A stretch of 58,827 nucleotides of DNA from Herpetosiphon llansteffanensis (GCF_003205875.1 NZ_PUBZ01000098.1:1-58827), one strand, 5' to 3'. Positions 17,724 to 27,636 are shown, numbered from the stretch's first letter. The notes: a model not told the origin generated them from the sequence alone. A program made the numbers and translations.

Positions 17724-18419
17724 ATGGATCAACCAGAGCGCCCAGAGCAACCGGCAACCCCTGCATCGACCAACCAACCGCGGCTTTCGCGTGAAGATCG
17801 GGCGCTGATTCGCACGATTGGGAGTACCTTGCGCAAAGTTATTCAAGGCGAGGCCGCTGAACACCTCACCATTGATCGGCTTGATGAACTCGGGATCTTG
17901 GCCAATATGGTCAATCGGGTCAGCAAAGAGCTCGCAATTTCACGCGAACAAGATCAAAAGCACTTGGCTGAGCTTGAGGCTCGGCTCGAAGAATTGAAGG
18001 CGGCCCGCGAAACTGAGGAGCGGCTGCTCTATACCATCGATGAAATTTCAACCCCGATTCTGAATATTTTTAGCAACGTGGTGTTGATGCCTTTAATCGG
18101 GGCCATCGATAGCAACCGCGCCCAACGCATGATCACGCTCTTGTTGGAGCACGTCGTGCGCACCCGATCCACGGTCGTCATCTTGGATATTACGGCGGTT
18201 TCGTTAATTGATACCCAAGTCGCTAATGTGCTCATTCGCGCAGCGCAATCGTGTAATTTGCTGGGAGCTGGCGTTATTTTATGTGGTATGACCCCTGATG
18301 TTGCCCAAGTGGTTGTTAGCCTTGGGATTGACCTTTCTATTTTTCAAACCTCCAGCGATTTACAAGAAGCGCTCTCGACAGCCATGCGTACCCTTAAGTA
18401 CCGTATACAGCCTATGTAA
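17724..18419 (+). CDS. RsbR-like protein with C-terminal STAS domain
   Basis: A 231-aa protein with a charged helical N-terminal half (including a coiled stretch LAELEARLEELKAAREETE-like around residues 75-100) and a STAS domain (about 105-225). The latter begins ISTPILNIFSNVVLMPLIG and contains the core VVILDITAVSLIDTQVA, equivalent to the phosphorylated loop of SpoIIAA/RsbR proteins. RsbR-type proteins form stressosome-like or partner-switching complexes. ATG 17724 is the first start after the upstream gene's stop; the longer frame from 17667 lies inside that gene. A likely partner is the SpoIIE phosphatase at 11705. Confidence 0.85.
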   Translation: MDQPERPEQPATPASTNQPRLSREDRALIRTIGSTLRKVIQGEAAEHLTIDRLDELGILANMVNRVSKELAISREQDQKHLAELEARLEELKAARETEERLLYTIDEISTPILNIFSNVVLMPLIGAIDSNRAQRMITLLLEHVVRTRSTVVILDITAVSLIDTQVANVLIRAAQSCNLLGAGVILCGMTPDVAQVVVSLGIDLSIFQTSSDLQEALSTAMRTLKYRIQPM

Positions 18420-18596
18420 AGCATAGACTATTGGCCTATTGAGCCTAGTACTATTATCATAATAGAATAGTTGCAGTCAGGACAGATGCAAAAGCTGACG
18501 CGCAGATTCACGTCAACACCTCATTCCAGCACTTCGTCATAGCGCATAGGTGGTGAATTTGCGGTCAGTTTTTTTTTACCGAAAACGAGGGACGTT

Positions 18597-20048
18597 ATGA
18601 CGCAACTTAGCCGCCGTACATTCTTGAAAAGTCTCGTTGCAGGTGCTGTGGTAGTCGGTTTTGATCGGGCTACCAGTTCGTGGGTCACTTCAGCTCACGC
18701 CGCCGAGCAACTCGCGCCAAATTTCCCAACGTTCGATGGTGTGCTCTACACCGATACTGCAACTCGCGCCGAAGCTGCCGAAGATTATGGCCACATCATT
18801 CATCGCACGCCAAATGCGGTGCTAAAGCCTGGCTCAACCAATGATATTGTGCGCTTGGTACGCTTCGCCAAAAATAACAACATCAAAATCTCAGGCCGTG
18901 GTCAAGGTCACTCCACCTATGGTCAACCCCAAATTCAAGGCGGGGTTGTGATTGATATGAGCACCTTAGCCACAGTGCACGAAATTGGCCGCGATTATGT
19001 CATTGCCGACGCAGGCCTGAAATGGCATCAACTGCTTGATGCGACCTTGGCCCAAGGCCTTACGCCACCAGTCATGACCGACTATATCGAGCTGTCAATT
19101 GGCGGCACGTTGAGCGTCGGCGGGATTGGCGGGGCCAGCCATCAACACGGTGTGCAAATTGATAACGTGCTTGAATTAACCGTTGTCACTGGCGAAGGTA
19201 ATTTAGAAACCTGCTCGAAAAACCGCAACAAAGATTTATTCGAATCAGTGCTTGGCGGCTTGGGCCAATTTGCCATTATCGTGCGCGCCAAGCTCAAATT
19301 GGTTCGCGCTGAAACCCACGCTCGCGTCTTCAACTTGTTCTACGATGACATCGAAACCTTCACCAACGATCAAATTCGTTTGATTCGCGATGGGCGCTTT
19401 GAATATGTCGAAGGCCAAGTTGTGGCCAAAGCTGGCGGCGGCTGGAACTTTATGCTCGAAGCTGTCAGCTATTATTCAGCCAATAAGTTGCCCAACAACA
19501 ACCGCTTGCTGCGCAACTTGAACTATACCCAAGGCACGGAAGTTATCAGCGATACCAGTTACTTCGATTTCTTGAATCGCTTGGCTCCAACCGAAGCCTT
19601 CTTGCGCCAAATCGGTGCTTGGTTCTTGCCACACCCATGGCTGGATCTGTTCATCAAGAGCCGCCATGTCAATAATTTTGTTGGCAATATTTTGGAAACC
19701 TTGACCCTCGAAGATACTGGCCAAGGCCCAATTTTGCTCTATCCCGTCAAGACCAAACATTTCACCAAGCCATTCTTCCGCGTTCCCGATGGCGAAATCG
19801 TCTTCTTGTTTGATATTTTGCGCACCGCGCCAAACATTCCAGAAGTGATCAACGCGATGTTGGCCGACAACCGCGAGATGTTCGAAACCAACCGCGATCT
19901 CGGTGGCAATCGCTACGCGATCGGCGCAATCGAGTTCAGCCAAAACGATTGGAAACAACACTTTGGCGAGGTTTGGAACGACTTCCGCCGCGCCAAGAAC
20001 CGCTACGATCCAAGCAATATCCTTGGTGGTGGCCAAGGCATCTTCTAA
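18597..20048 (+). CDS. Tat-exported FAD-linked oxidoreductase (cytokinin dehydrogenase-like)
   Basis: A 483-aa protein. The first 35 residues are a twin-arginine signal (SRRTFLKSLVAGAVVVGF, AHA-like cleavage near 35). A PCMH-type FAD-binding domain follows (about 60-250) with the GRGQGHSTYGQ loop whose histidine can carry FAD covalently. The C-terminal part resembles the cytokinin-dehydrogenase substrate domain. It likely oxidises an amine, alcohol or sugar outside the cytoplasm; substrate unknown. The ATG at 18597 follows an ACGAGGGACGTT ribosome-binding region. It is a monocistron with a strong terminator directly after it. Confidence 0.85.
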   Translation: MTQLSRRTFLKSLVAGAVVVGFDRATSSWVTSAHAAEQLAPNFPTFDGVLYTDTATRAEAAEDYGHIIHRTPNAVLKPGSTNDIVRLVRFAKNNNIKISGRGQGHSTYGQPQIQGGVVIDMSTLATVHEIGRDYVIADAGLKWHQLLDATLAQGLTPPVMTDYIELSIGGTLSVGGIGGASHQHGVQIDNVLELTVVTGEGNLETCSKNRNKDLFESVLGGLGQFAIIVRAKLKLVRAETHARVFNLFYDDIETFTNDQIRLIRDGRFEYVEGQVVAKAGGGWNFMLEAVSYYSANKLPNNNRLLRNLNYTQGTEVISDTSYFDFLNRLAPTEAFLRQIGAWFLPHPWLDLFIKSRHVNNFVGNILETLTLEDTGQGPILLYPVKTKHFTKPFFRVPDGEIVFLFDILRTAPNIPEVINAMLADNREMFETNRDLGGNRYAIGAIEFSQNDWKQHFGEVWNDFRRAKNRYDPSNILGGGQGIF

Positions 20049-20068
20049 ACAGCGGATTCAATCGTCCC

Positions 20069-20100
20069 AACGCCTATCGAGCACTTCGATAGGCGTTTTT
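20069..20100 (+). terminator. Intrinsic terminator after the FAD oxidoreductase
   Basis: A 12-bp perfect stem (aacgcctatcga, 20069-20080, with 20086-20097) and a 5-nt loop, followed by a T-run. It is 20 bp past the stop codon. Confidence 0.85.
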
Positions 20101-20109
20101 GGTTGTTGA

Positions 20110-20255
20110 GATTTGGCGATAGGCTATGGGCTATGGGCTTTTGGCTATGGGCTTTTGGTTGTTTGCAATCTCAAAAAATGTTCCGATAGCCAATAGCCTA
20201 TCGCCCATAGCCAAATGTACCTTCATCCCTCATAATTCATAATTCATCCTTTGCC
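20110..20255. repeat. Short tandem/dispersed 'ggctatgggcttttgg' repeat
   Basis: Back-to-back variants of ggctatgggcttttgg on one side and an inverted series (agccaatagcctatcgccc) on the other, capable of forming an extended imperfect hairpin. The same word family recurs in most large intergenic gaps of the window. No gene is seen. Confidence 0.6.
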
Positions 20256-20325
20256 CGCGCCCCTTTGTTGAATGACTTTTTTTAAGCTACACTGATAGCA
20301 ACTCACATTTACAGGAGTGCTGCTC

Positions 20326-20487
20326 ATGCGCCGTGAGGCTTTATTACTTGCACGGATCACCTGGTTTGCAGGAGTTTTGGGCTTGGTGATTGCGATTATC
20401 ACCAAACACGACACCATGCTCACCACCGCTGGTCTCTTGATTGCCGGAAGCACGGTTGGCTATGCCGTTGCTGCTGATAAAGATTAA
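20326..20487 (+). CDS. Small 53-aa membrane protein
   Basis: The frame begins MRREALLLARITWFAGVL and has two hydrophobic segments (about residues 8-24 and 31-48) around a short polar turn (KHDT), ending AAADKD-like. AGGAG lies eight bases before the ATG, and the stop overlaps the ribosome site of the next gene, which starts at 20500. This supports a real two-gene operon with the M61 peptidase. I do not recognise a family; a two-helix hairpin topology is the only prediction. Confidence 0.6.
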   Translation: MRREALLLARITWFAGVLGLVIAIITKHDTMLTTAGLLIAGSTVGYAVAADKD

Positions 20488-20499
20488 AGGAGTTTGCCT

Positions 20500-22251
20500 G
20501 TGTCTGTTGTCCTTGATTACACCCTCGCAATTCCTCAACCTCAACGCCATATCATCAACGTCACACTGCGGATTGAGGGTTTAACGGGTTCTGAAACGTC
20601 ATTGCAATTGCCAGCATGGACACCAGGCTCGTATCTACTCCGTGAATATGCTCGCCATTTGCGCTTTGTCGAGGCCCACGCCGATGGCCAAGCCCTGCCA
20701 ATCAGCAAAACTGATCGCTTAACCTGGCAGGTGCAAACCAATGGGGCCAGCGCCATCACCGTAACCTACCAAGTTTATGGTTATGAACTAACCGTACGCA
20801 CCAATCATATCGATGCAACGCATGCGCACATCGTGCCAGCCGCTACCTTGCTCTATTTGCCCGATTATCAGGATTGCAGCTATAGCGTGCGGCTCGAATT
20901 GCCCAGCCATTGGGAAATTGCCACTGGCTTGCCGCAATTGGCCGCTGGTCGCTATGCCACCAACGATCTCGATGAATTGATGGATTGCCCATTTGAGGTT
21001 GGCGAGTTGCGGCGCTATCGCTTCGAGGTGGCCGAAAAAGCCCATGAAGTGGTGGTTTGGGGTCATGGCAACGAAGATATTGAGCAAGTGCTGGCCGATA
21101 CCAAGCAAATTGTCGAAACTGAACACGCCTTTTGGGGCGAGTTGCCATACGATTATTATCTGTTTATTGTGCTGCTGGCGGGCGCTAATAGCTTCGGCGG
21201 CTTAGAGCATCGCAATTCAACCTCGCTGATCGTGCCGCGCCACGTTTTCAAGCCCAGCAAAACCTATGAACGCGCTCAAGGCCTAATTGCCCATGAATTT
21301 TTCCATACCTGGAATGTCAAGCGCTTGCGGGCAGAGCCACTTGGCCCCTTCGATTACACCCGCGAAAATTTCACCCGCTTGTTATGGGTCATGGAAGGTT
21401 TTACCGAATACTACACCGATTTGATGTTGGTGCGGGCTGGATTGATGACACCACAGCGCTATCTTGAACGCTTGGCCGATGATATTGCTAGCTTGCAAGC
21501 CACGCCTGGCCGCTTAGTGCATAGCCTTAGCAGCTCATCATTCGACGCATGGATCAAGTTCTATCGGCCTGATGAATCAACGCCCAACAGCACGGTTTCG
21601 TATTATCTCAAGGGCGCGTTGGCAGCGCTGGTGCTCGATATGCAATTGCGCGAGCGTAGCAACGGACAACAATCGCTCGACGATTTAATTCGCTATCTAT
21701 ATCAAAAATATCCCATCACAGGCCGGGGCATTCCCGAAGCCGATGGCATGCAGCAAGCACTGCAAGACCTAACTGGCAGCGATTGGAGTGATTATTTTGC
21801 TAACTATATCGATGGATTAAGCGAATTGCCCTATGCAGAAGCCTTTGCCACGGTTGGGATCCAAACCCAATGGAGCTACAAAGATCGCGATGCGCAGGGC
21901 AATCCACGGCCCCAACTTGGTATTCGCAGCAAGGCCGTCGATGGTCGGGTACAAATTACCCATGTGATCGATGGCGGCGATGCTGACGCAGCTGGTTTGG
22001 CCGCAGGCGATGAATTGGTTGCGCTCGATGGCTGGCGCATCGACGACGATAGCTTGAACAAACGGCTGGCCGATTATCCAATTGGCGCAACCGTGCAACT
22101 CAGTTTCTTCCGCCGCGATGAATTATTGCACTTGCCCGTGAGCTTGAGCAAACCACAGCCCGATCACTTGAGCTTGAGTTTGGTCAGTCAACCAAGCGCA
22201 AGCCAACGCCAACAAGCAGCCTCATGGCTCGGCACTCCCTTGTTCAAATAA
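20500..22251 (+). CDS. M61-family glycyl aminopeptidase with PDZ domain
   Basis: A 583-aa metallopeptidase. The N-terminal beta domain (about 1-165) is followed by a gluzincin domain with the zinc motif HEFFHTWNVKR (about 265-275) and the downstream metal-ligand glutamate in MEGFTEYYTD. A C-terminal PDZ domain (about 455-560: DGGDADAAGLAAGDELVALD) probably binds peptide ends. M61 enzymes trim N-terminal glycine or alanine. No signal peptide is visible, so it is likely cytoplasmic. GTG 20500 is preferred to the TTG at 20494 because AAAGGAG ends seven bases before it. It is likely co-transcribed with the 53-aa membrane protein. Confidence 0.92.
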   Translation: MSVVLDYTLAIPQPQRHIINVTLRIEGLTGSETSLQLPAWTPGSYLLREYARHLRFVEAHADGQALPISKTDRLTWQVQTNGASAITVTYQVYGYELTVRTNHIDATHAHIVPAATLLYLPDYQDCSYSVRLELPSHWEIATGLPQLAAGRYATNDLDELMDCPFEVGELRRYRFEVAEKAHEVVVWGHGNEDIEQVLADTKQIVETEHAFWGELPYDYYLFIVLLAGANSFGGLEHRNSTSLIVPRHVFKPSKTYERAQGLIAHEFFHTWNVKRLRAEPLGPFDYTRENFTRLLWVMEGFTEYYTDLMLVRAGLMTPQRYLERLADDIASLQATPGRLVHSLSSSSFDAWIKFYRPDESTPNSTVSYYLKGALAALVLDMQLRERSNGQQSLDDLIRYLYQKYPITGRGIPEADGMQQALQDLTGSDWSDYFANYIDGLSELPYAEAFATVGIQTQWSYKDRDAQGNPRPQLGIRSKAVDGRVQITHVIDGGDADAAGLAAGDELVALDGWRIDDDSLNKRLADYPIGATVQLSFFRRDELLHLPVSLSKPQPDHLSLSLVSQPSASQRQQAASWLGTPLFK

Positions 22252-22268
22252 GTTTAGCGGCTTGAATT

Positions 22269-22307
22269 ATGGCCACTGTTGATGGTTAATCGCATCGCAG
22301 TGGCCAT
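22269..22307. terminator. Hairpin between the M61 peptidase and coaBC
   Basis: Perfect 10-bp arms (atggccactg, 22269-22278, and complement 22298-22307) with a 19-nt loop. The trailing sequence tgttaatt is only weakly T-rich, so termination is possible rather than certain. Confidence 0.45.
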
Positions 22308-22327
22308 TGTTAATTGAGGTATTTGCT

Positions 22328-23530
22328 ATGTCATTGGTTGATCGGCGGATCGTGCTGGGCGTAACTGGCGGGATTGCTGCCTACAAAGTGGTGCAATTGG
22401 CGCGTAATCTGAGCTTGGCAGGCGCGTTGGTCGATGTTGTGATGACTGAAGAAGCCACCAAGTTCGTCACGCCCTTGACCTTTGGCGCATTAACCCATCG
22501 CCCAGTTTATACCGATATGTGGCAGCTTTCCGAGGGCACCGATATTGGCCATGTGACGATTGGCGATCGCGCCGATTTAATCATCATTGCCCCAGCCACC
22601 GCCAACACGATTGCGCGCTTAGCCATGGGCATGAGCGATGATATGTTGACCACCACTGTTCTAGCATCGCGTGCGCCGATTTTGCTTGCTCCCGCCATGA
22701 ATGTCAATATGTGGGCCAATCCTGCTACTCAGGCCAATGTCGCCACCTTGCAAAGCCGTGGGTTCCAAATAATTCCACCAACCGCTGGACGCATGGCCGA
22801 GCCAATGGTTGGAGTCGGGCGATTAGCCGAAATCGACCAGATTGAGGCTGAAATTCGCTTAGCGCTTGGCAAGAAGTTTGGCGCGTTGGCAGGCAAACGC
22901 TTGGTGATTAGCGCTGGTGGAACCCATGAAGCAATCGATCCAGTACGCTTTATCGGCAACCGCTCATCGGGCGCGATGGGCTTTGCCTTGGCCGCCGCCG
23001 CCCGTGATGCTGGCGCAGATGTGCGCTTGATTATCGGCGCAGCTAGCGCCACCCCGCCGCTTGGCACGCAGCAGATTTATGCAGAAAGCGCCGCCGCCAT
23101 GCAAGCAGCCATCGAGCACGAAATCGATCAAGGCTGCGATATGTTGATTATGGCTGCCGCCGTGGCCGATTATCGCCCAGTGAGTGTGGCCGATAATAAA
23201 ATCAAAAAAACTGAGCAAGGCGATCAATCGCTCAACCTACAATTGACCCATACGACTGACATTTTGGCCAGCCTCAAAGCTCGCACTGGCTTTGTGAAAA
23301 TTGGCTTTGCTGCCGAAACCCATGATCTTGAGCACTATGCCCAAGCCAAGCTCACGCGCAAAGGGCTTGATGCAATTGTCGCCAACGATGCTCGCACCGC
23401 GCTCGGCGCAAGCGATAACGCCGTCACCGTGTTTAGCAGCGACGGCCAGCGCTGGGATTTTGCACGTCAAGCCAAAACCGAGCTAGCTCAGCAGTTGATT
23501 GCATTGTTCAGTGGTTTTTTGAAAATGTAG
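22328..23530 (+). CDS. coaBC: Phosphopantothenoylcysteine decarboxylase / phosphopantothenate-cysteine ligase
   Basis: A 400-aa bifunctional enzyme of coenzyme A synthesis. The N-terminal flavoprotein decarboxylase half (CoaC, about 1-185) starts with [11 protein letters not shown] and carries the [12 protein letters not shown] loop. The C-terminal ligase half (CoaB, about 190-400) shows [29 protein letters not shown] and the KIKK motif. Together they convert 4'-phosphopantothenate and cysteine into 4'-phosphopantetheine. ATG 22328 is preceded by GAGG; a longer in-frame start at 22307 lies within the preceding hairpin. Length is normal. Confidence 0.95.
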   Translation: MSLVDRRIVLGVTGGIAAYKVVQLARNLSLAGALVDVVMTEEATKFVTPLTFGALTHRPVYTDMWQLSEGTDIGHVTIGDRADLIIIAPATANTIARLAMGMSDDMLTTTVLASRAPILLAPAMNVNMWANPATQANVATLQSRGFQIIPPTAGRMAEPMVGVGRLAEIDQIEAEIRLALGKKFGALAGKRLVISAGGTHEAIDPVRFIGNRSSGAMGFALAAAARDAGADVRLIIGAASATPPLGTQQIYAESAAAMQAAIEHEIDQGCDMLIMAAAVADYRPVSVADNKIKKTEQGDQSLNLQLTHTTDILASLKARTGFVKIGFAAETHDLEHYAQAKLTRKGLDAIVANDARTALGASDNAVTVFSSDGQRWDFARQAKTELAQQLIALFSGFLKM

Positions 23531-23890
23531 GGACTAGGGGTCAGGGATCAGGGGCTAGAATTTAGCGCAGTGGAATTGTGGCTATAGGCTAATGGCTATC
23601 GGAACGATTTTGAGTATTCTCAAAATTTCGGCCCAATAGCCATTAGTTGTACTGGTTCATTACGTTAACTATTGCCTGATCCCCTCACCCCAACCCCTCG
23701 CCCGTGGCGCGGGATAGGGGCTTGAACACCGTGGTTCTGCGCAATATGTAATACAAAATGGGTGCTCCCCTCGACCGCGTTCAGTGGGCGAGGGGCTGGG
23801 GGTGAGGGCATGTCCTGATTGCCAATCCAATGAGCCAGTATAATTAGCCTACCTCCCTTTGTGCTCTTCGTGCTCTTCGTGGATCAAAAA
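23531..23890. repeat. Intergenic composite repeat block (inverted copy)
   Basis: Contains the inverse complement of the composite repeat found at 36-209 and 2031-2218 (cctgatcccctcaccccaac ... cccctcgcccg, about 23675-23720), a second hairpin unit (ctcccctcgaccgcg ... gcgaggggctgggggtgagg, about 23763-23815) and a 'ctcttcgtgctcttcgtgga' string at its end. It separates two convergent genes. No gene is seen. Confidence 0.75.
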
Positions 23891-25603
23891 TTAGCTTAGG
23901 CTTGCAAACATCGCTTGGCGCACGCCCAAAACGTGGCTCAGCAGATCGGCCAAAGCAACCATGGTGGTTTCGCCGGTGCTGCGAATTTTGACCTCTGCTT
24001 GACCATTTTTCAGGCCCCGCGAGCCAATGATGACCTGAATTGGATTGCCAATCAGATCAGCATCGCCAAACTTGTTGCCAGCATTCACATCACGATCATC
24101 CAACAGCACCGTCACACCTTGGGCTTGCAAATCAGTATAAAGCTGATCGGCGACGCTCTTGGTTTCGGCGTTGCTTTGATAATCGGTCCCAACCACATGC
24201 ACTTGATATGGCGCAACCGTGATTGGCAGCATCATGCCGCGTGCATCGTTGAATTTCTCGATCAACGAGGCCAAAATCCGTTGCACCCCAATGCCATAAC
24301 AGCCCATGATTGCTGGTTGCATTTCGCCCTTTTCGTTGGCAAACATACATTTCATTGCTGCTGAATATTTGGTGCCAAGTTTGAAGATATTGCCAACTTC
24401 GATCGCGCGGGCAATCGTCAATGGTTCACCACAGCGGCTACATGGCTGGCCTTCGAGCACATCGGTTAAATCAACGATCTCGCCAGTAAAATCGCGCTCC
24501 CAATTCAAATTGAGATCGTAATGGCCAGCTTTGCCAGCAGCACCAACCAAATTGCGTTCCGTCGTCAAGGCGCTATCGACCAAGATGCGCACCTTGTCGC
24601 TGGCCTTCAGGCTGCGTGGCGCAACGCTGGCAAAACCACTCAAGCCATAGTTGGCAAGCTCGGCTTCGCTGACGTTTTGCAATTCGGCTCCCACCGCGTT
24701 TTGCAATTTAATATGGTTAATTTCGCGGCCTGCTGGCGCGTAGGTCACAACCAATACACCGTCGGCAGTTTTATAGAGCTTAATTTGGATAACACGGCTT
24801 GGCGCAACGCCGAAGTGACTAGCCAAATCTTTGGTGCTGGCTTCGCCTTGGCTCAACGCTTCGAGCGCAGCTGTTGAAGTTGGGTTGGCTCCGACAGCCA
24901 CTTCGCGATTGGCCGAATAGCCACAGCTTGGACACAAGATCAGCGTATCTTCGCCAGCTGGCGTAACTGCCATAAATTCGTGGGCAATCTTGCCACCCAT
25001 CATGCCAGGGTCAGATTGCACAATTTCGACTGGCAAGCCACAGCGCTGGTAAATGCGCTTGTAGGCATTCAGCACTTGCTCATAATATTGGTCGAGATCT
25101 TCGATTGTGGCATGGAAGGAATAGGCATCCTTCATCGTAAACTCGCGCAACCGAATAATCCCACCACGTGGCCGCGCTTCATCACGATATTTGGTCTGAA
25201 TCTGATAGACCATCACAGGCATTTGGCGATACGATTTGATGTAGCGACGCATGATGTCGGTGACCACTTCTTCATGGGTCATGTTCAAGACCATATCTTT
25301 GTTGTTACGATCTTTGAAGCGCAGCAATTCTTCGGTTACGCCGTCGTAGCGGCCAGTTTCACGCCACAGATCGGCGCTGGTGACGACAGGCATCAACAAC
25401 TCTTGGCCATCAATCGCATCCATCTCTTCGCGAATAATTTGCGAAATTTTTTGGGTCGAACGCACACACAAGGGCAGCAACGAGTAGATCCCTGCTGATT
25501 GTTGCTTCACATAGCCAGCCCGCACCAACAGCGAGTGACTAATTAATTCTGCATCATTTGGTGCTTCTTTGGTGGTACTCGTTGCCAGTTTCGACATTCG
25601 CAT
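23891..25603 (-). CDS. proS: Prolyl-tRNA synthetase
   Basis: A 570-aa class II synthetase of the bacterial type. Motif 2 (RDEARPRGGIIRLREFTMKD-like) and motif 3 (GCYGIGVQRILAS) flank an inserted YbaK-like editing domain (about 225-390), and the C-terminal HGTP anticodon-binding domain is seen near VLLDDRDVNAGNKFGDADLIG. It charges tRNA-Pro and clears Ala-tRNA-Pro. The open frame extends to 25726, but that start is very long; ATG 25603 (MRMSKLAT) has GGAG about ten bases upstream and ATG 25597 is an alternative. No T-box is visible in the short leader. Confidence 0.95.
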   Translation of the reverse strand: MRMSKLATSTTKEAPNDAELISHSLLVRAGYVKQQSAGIYSLLPLCVRSTQKISQIIREEMDAIDGQELLMPVVTSADLWRETGRYDGVTEELLRFKDRNNKDMVLNMTHEEVVTDIMRRYIKSYRQMPVMVYQIQTKYRDEARPRGGIIRLREFTMKDAYSFHATIEDLDQYYEQVLNAYKRIYQRCGLPVEIVQSDPGMMGGKIAHEFMAVTPAGEDTLILCPSCGYSANREVAVGANPTSTAALEALSQGEASTKDLASHFGVAPSRVIQIKLYKTADGVLVVTYAPAGREINHIKLQNAVGAELQNVSEAELANYGLSGFASVAPRSLKASDKVRILVDSALTTERNLVGAAGKAGHYDLNLNWERDFTGEIVDLTDVLEGQPCSRCGEPLTIARAIEVGNIFKLGTKYSAAMKCMFANEKGEMQPAIMGCYGIGVQRILASLIEKFNDARGMMLPITVAPYQVHVVGTDYQSNAETKSVADQLYTDLQAQGVTVLLDDRDVNAGNKFGDADLIGNPIQVIIGSRGLKNGQAEVKIRSTGETTMVALADLLSHVLGVRQAMFASLS

Positions 25604-25722
25604 ACGAATTAGTTCTCCATTTGGTGCTGCTGGCAACAATTGCCAGAGTGCGCTGATTGCATGGTGCTTCGCGTTTGGGCGATAGCGAGGGCAATTGTAC
25701 CACTTACCACCAGCACCTACGA

Positions 25723-27213
25723 TCACATTGAGCGATCAATGGCGCAACTCATTTCGGTCAATTTTGTCGCATTTAGGCCAACAAGTTCACGGGCTTTGTT
25801 GCGGCTTAGGTTGGTGCTACGCCAATCATTATCAGTTTCGTCAACATCGTTCCAGTAGCCTAAAAGTTGGGTCGCAATTTGGCAGCTTTGCTCAGTTGGC
25901 AAGCTTGGCAGCACATCGATAATGGCGGGCACTGCATCAGCATCATCAGCCAAACTACCAATATAATAACCATCAAAGCTGGCAACTCCACGATGGCTGG
26001 CGTTATAGCGCACAATGTAGTTGCTTGGATTCAGAAGAACCAAGCCAATCAGCACAAGCATCGCCGCAACCAACGCACCATTGGCAAAATAGTGGCCCCG
26101 CTGGCGCAACACGGTTGCCACAAACCACAACGCCACCAGCACAATCCAAATCATCAGCGCCGTCGCTTGAATACGCGATTCGGTCAAGCCATAGGCATCG
26201 ATATACAAAAGCATGCGCGAAACTGCCGAAGCCAGCACAATCCCAACTTGCACCAACAACACCAGCGCCAAAATTCGAAACAGCGGTTGCGCTTCAGCTC
26301 GTTGTTCGGTTAGCCAACTGCCAAGCAGCAGCGTTGGCAAGACCAACAACGCCACCGTTACCAGCTCGAAAAAGCCACGCCGCGCATAATCGGCATAGGT
26401 AATGCCTTCGGCAATTTGCTGCTCGCCACCAAACAGATAGCGAATTTGAATCACCACAAACAAGCCAAACAGCGCATTCAGCAAGCCCAAAATAATCCCA
26501 ACTTCAACTTTGCCAATATTGAGCAAACTTGGCCGTTCGCTAAACGAAATTTCAGGTTTTGGCGAGGCAAATAAAATCCAACCACAGCCAAGAATCGCCC
26601 ACGTGGCAAACAACACCACAAACACATGCTCAAACAGCCAATCCAAATTCCAATCGAACAAATTGGCAAAGATATTTTCAAATACCGCATCAGCTGAGGC
26701 AAACAAGCCACCAAAAATACACAACAGCGGCAAGGCCAAGCCCAAGCCAATCAGAATTGGCCGCAATTTGGAACTGGTAATCTTCCCACTCCGCAGTGGA
26801 AGATTCAGCGCTGCGCCAAAGCTACCAAACGCAGCACCCAAGCCAGCCACAACGCCTGAAACAATCCAGCCCCGAATTGAGGCTAATTGCCAATGAGCAC
26901 GATAAGGCTGGGTAAAAATCAACATCCACGCCAGCACCCAGCAAAAGCCCAGCCAAACCAAGATTGCTTCATTATCGCGCAGCACAAAGCCCAAACTTGC
27001 CAGATTGGCCACGCCTAGCCAAAGCCATGTTTCTTTGGTTATCGGCTGAGCCTGCTTGAACCCAAGGCCAATAATTGCCGCACTTGCGAGCAACGTCCAA
27101 AGGCCGAAATTAATTCCCCATGACTGATGGAACAAGCCCAGCAAATCGGCAATTAATGCTAAACCAAACGCAACTGGTAAAAGAGCCAGCACAATTCGTT
27201 GTTGGCGTGACAT
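25723..27213 (-). CDS. DUF4173-like polytopic membrane protein
   Basis: A 496-aa protein with about twelve hydrophobic helices and a soluble-looking C-terminal tail of about 95 residues. The central block (ALFGLFVVIQIRYLFGG, followed by YADYARRGFFELV) matches the signature region of DUF4173/DUF4153 membrane proteins, whose function is unknown. ATG 27213 is preceded by GAGGAA at seven bases. It lies upstream of proS on the same strand, with 119 bp between its stop and the proS start, so co-transcription is possible. Confidence 0.75.
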   Translation of the reverse strand: MSRQQRIVLALLPVAFGLALIADLLGLFHQSWGINFGLWTLLASAAIIGLGFKQAQPITKETWLWLGVANLASLGFVLRDNEAILVWLGFCWVLAWMLIFTQPYRAHWQLASIRGWIVSGVVAGLGAAFGSFGAALNLPLRSGKITSSKLRPILIGLGLALPLLCIFGGLFASADAVFENIFANLFDWNLDWLFEHVFVVLFATWAILGCGWILFASPKPEISFSERPSLLNIGKVEVGIILGLLNALFGLFVVIQIRYLFGGEQQIAEGITYADYARRGFFELVTVALLVLPTLLLGSWLTEQRAEAQPLFRILALVLLVQVGIVLASAVSRMLLYIDAYGLTESRIQATALMIWIVLVALWFVATVLRQRGHYFANGALVAAMLVLIGLVLLNPSNYIVRYNASHRGVASFDGYYIGSLADDADAVPAIIDVLPSLPTEQSCQIATQLLGYWNDVDETDNDWRSTNLSRNKARELVGLNATKLTEMSCAIDRSM

Positions 27214-27636
27214 ACAGTTTCCTCGCAATGAATCGAACCCGTGTGTTTGGATTGTAGTTGCCTGGGCTAGCACCCAAGTGCCAGATTATCTGCACTCAAG
27301 TACGAAGGGCAGAAACAGCATATACACCCAAATTGCATTAACACTCACAACCATCATGCTTCACAAATTGCCATTTAGGGGGTGCAGGGGGATTAAAGCC
27401 CCCTGCGTTTCCCGCCTTGAGGCGGGACGGAAGGGTGGTGATCGACAATGATGGTTAACAACATACCCTTGAAAGGTCATCCCCCAACCTACTCAACGCA
27501 AGCTTACGAATAAATCTTTGTCAAACCACGCAGTTAACGTCTGATGGAAGAGGTGTTGGGGTGAGGGGAATTTCAAGCATTCGTAGAGCTAAAACCTGCG
27601 ATAATAGCCGCGATTGTGCTGTTGTGGAGCAAACTT
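27214..27636. other. Intergenic region with two hairpins
   Basis: No gene is seen. Perfect hairpins occur at 27384-27406 (gcaggggg/ccccctgc) and 27411-27426 (cccgcc-ttga-ggcggg), back to back, as if part of a dispersed repeat. A shorter repeat echo (aggtgttggggtgagggg) lies near 27550-27568. Confidence 0.6.

Noticed and set aside
25604-25722. T-box leader for proS
   Set aside because: No T-box sequence or specifier-loop structure seen in the short space before the start.
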